Assembly (NCBI GenBank): GCA_031285245.1
Contig: JAITWN010000215.1
Span: 1-5,801 of the forward strand
DNA length: 5,801 nt
Reading direction: 5' to 3'
DNA from: Chromatiales bacterium
Lineage (GTDB): Bacteria; Pseudomonadota; Gammaproteobacteria; SZUA-140
Shown one piece after another: positions 5,016 to 5,801 of the stretch. Position numbers and translations under genes: made by a program. The notes beneath the pieces were generated by a model. That model had not been told where the DNA came from. It was given only the letters and a program-made list of their open reading frames with translations, and did no database searches. Every line of letters starts with the position of its first letter. Position 1 is the stretch's first letter.

Positions 5016-5801
5016 CGCGGCAGATAGCGCGCGACGTCGATATCCATTTCTGTAAGTGCGCTGAGCGGCCAGCGCGCACGCACATTGAAGCTCGCATCAG
5101 CACGCGCACCAGTAGCGAGACGCAAACAACCCGCGAAAGCGATCATCGCACCGTTATCGGTGCAGTATTCCAGGCGCGGATAATAAAGCTCTGCGCCTTC
5201 ACCTCGCGCCATTTCGCGCAAGCCTGCACGTAGCGCCTGATTGGCGCCGACGCCGCCGGCAACAATGAGCCGACGATAGCCGGTCTGGCGCAAGGCGCGA
5301 CGACACTTGATGACCAGCGTGTCGACCACCGCTTCCTGAAAAGCGAGCGCGAGATCGGCGCGCGTCTGTAAATCCGCACCTGCATGCTCGCGGCAAGCGT
5401 TAGCGGCGAAAGTCTTAAGGCCGCTGAAGCTGAGATCGAGCCCCGGTCGATCCACCATCGGGCGGGGAAATTCAAAGCGACCGGAGTGGCCGGTGAGAGC
5501 CAGCTTTTCGAGCGCCGGACCACCGGGATAATCGAGACCCAGCAGGCTTGCGGTCTTATCGAAAGCTTCGCCAGCGGCATCGTCCATCGTCTCACCGATG
5601 ATGCGATAAACGCCGGGGCGCGCCACCGTGACCAATTGCGTGTGTCCACCAGACACCAATAGCGCGAGGAATGGAAATTCAGGCGCGGGCTGCTCGAGCA
5701 GCGGCGCCAGCAAGTGCGCTTCCATGTGATGCACCGCGACCGCCGGCATGCCCCATCCCCAAGCGAGAGAACGCCCCAGCGCGGCGCCGACCAGCAAGGC
5801 A
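5012..5801 (-). CDS. tsaD: tRNA t6A37 threonylcarbamoyltransferase TsaD, N-terminus outside window
   Basis: TsaD, with TsaB and TsaE, transfers the threonylcarbamoyl group from threonylcarbamoyl-AMP to A37 of ANN-decoding tRNAs in the cytoplasm; it was formerly called Gcp or YgjD. About 262 C-terminal residues are visible; comparison with E. coli (337 aa) puts about 86 N-terminal residues outside the window, including the first part of the ASKHA nucleotide-binding fold. Visible landmarks, numbered within the fragment, are ALLVGAALGRSLAW (1-14), the metal-binding HHMEAH (24-29), LVSGGHTQLV (48-57), then DDAAGEAFDKTA and LLGLDYPGGPALEKLA, FSFSGL-type LSFSGLKTFAAN, a nucleotide-site AGGVGAN, and CTDNGAMIAF (213-222). 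No break or missing key residue is seen. A TTG at 5797 could be read as a start but falls inside the conserved domain, so the gene continues upstream. The TAA stop overlaps the end of plsY. Confidence 0.96.
   Translation of the reverse strand, partial: ALLVGAALGRSLAWGWGMPAVAVHHMEAHLLAPLLEQPAPEFPFLALLVSGGHTQLVTVARPGVYRIIGETMDDAAGEAFDKTASLLGLDYPGGPALEKLALTGHSGRFEFPRPMVDRPGLDLSFSGLKTFAANACREHAGADLQTRADLALAFQEAVVDTLVIKCRRALRQTGYRRLIVAGGVGANQALRAGLREMARGEGAELYYPRLEYCTDNGAMIAFAGCLRLATGARADASFNVRARWPLSALTEMDIDVARYLPR

Noticed and set aside
5795..5797. TTG as the start of tsaD
   Set aside because: It falls within the conserved ALLVGA segment, about 86 residues into the E. coli protein, so the gene simply runs out of the window.
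1..5801. Search for a defence system, mobile element, CRISPR array or other undescribed system
   Set aside because: Every long frame is a known core-metabolism family, there are no insertion termini, integrase or repeat arrays, and all large gaps are accounted for.

Overview
The window is ordinary, gene-dense, GC-rich chromosomal DNA. It most likely comes from a gammaproteobacterium, perhaps a high-GC lineage near the Xanthomonadales, Nevskiales or Steroidobacterales. The reasons are GdhA, FolB, PlsY and TsaD proteins that read close to the E. coli ones, and the tsaD / plsY / folB(K) neighbourhood, which is common in gammaproteobacteria (recalled, not searched). The genus cannot be told from the sequence. 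No mobile element, CRISPR array, rRNA, tRNA or phage signature was seen.

Layout: a minus-strand gdhA (glutamate dehydrogenase, 3' end cut by the window edge) lies directly downstream of midA (SAM-dependent methyltransferase of the MidA/NDUFAF7 family). Their 15-nt gap consists mostly of the gdhA ribosome binding site. A 77-bp spacer separates midA from a divergent plus-strand pteridine reductase of the SDR superfamily. That gene converges, with an 8-bp gap, on a minus-strand folB-folK pair whose stop and start codons overlap by one base. A 170-bp spacer then precedes the divergent plus-strand plsY. The plsY end overlaps the end of a convergent minus-strand tsaD, whose 5' third lies outside the window.

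Functionally, three of the seven genes deal with pterin or folate chemistry: FolB and FolK are consecutive steps of dihydropterin synthesis, and the SDR is probably a dihydromonapterin or pteridine reductase. The others are core genes: PlsY makes lysophosphatidic acid for phospholipids, TsaD makes the t6A37 modification of tRNA, GdhA assimilates ammonium, and MidA probably methylates a protein, perhaps linked to respiratory complex I. Coding density is very high; the only spacers long enough for promoters are 2542-2618 and 4243-4412.

I found no convincing undescribed system. The items worth a second look are small: a perfect 22-bp palindrome inside the pteridine reductase gene, the tight midA-gdhA linkage, tail-to-tail gene ends with no room for terminators, and a short inverted repeat covering the folB ribosome binding site.
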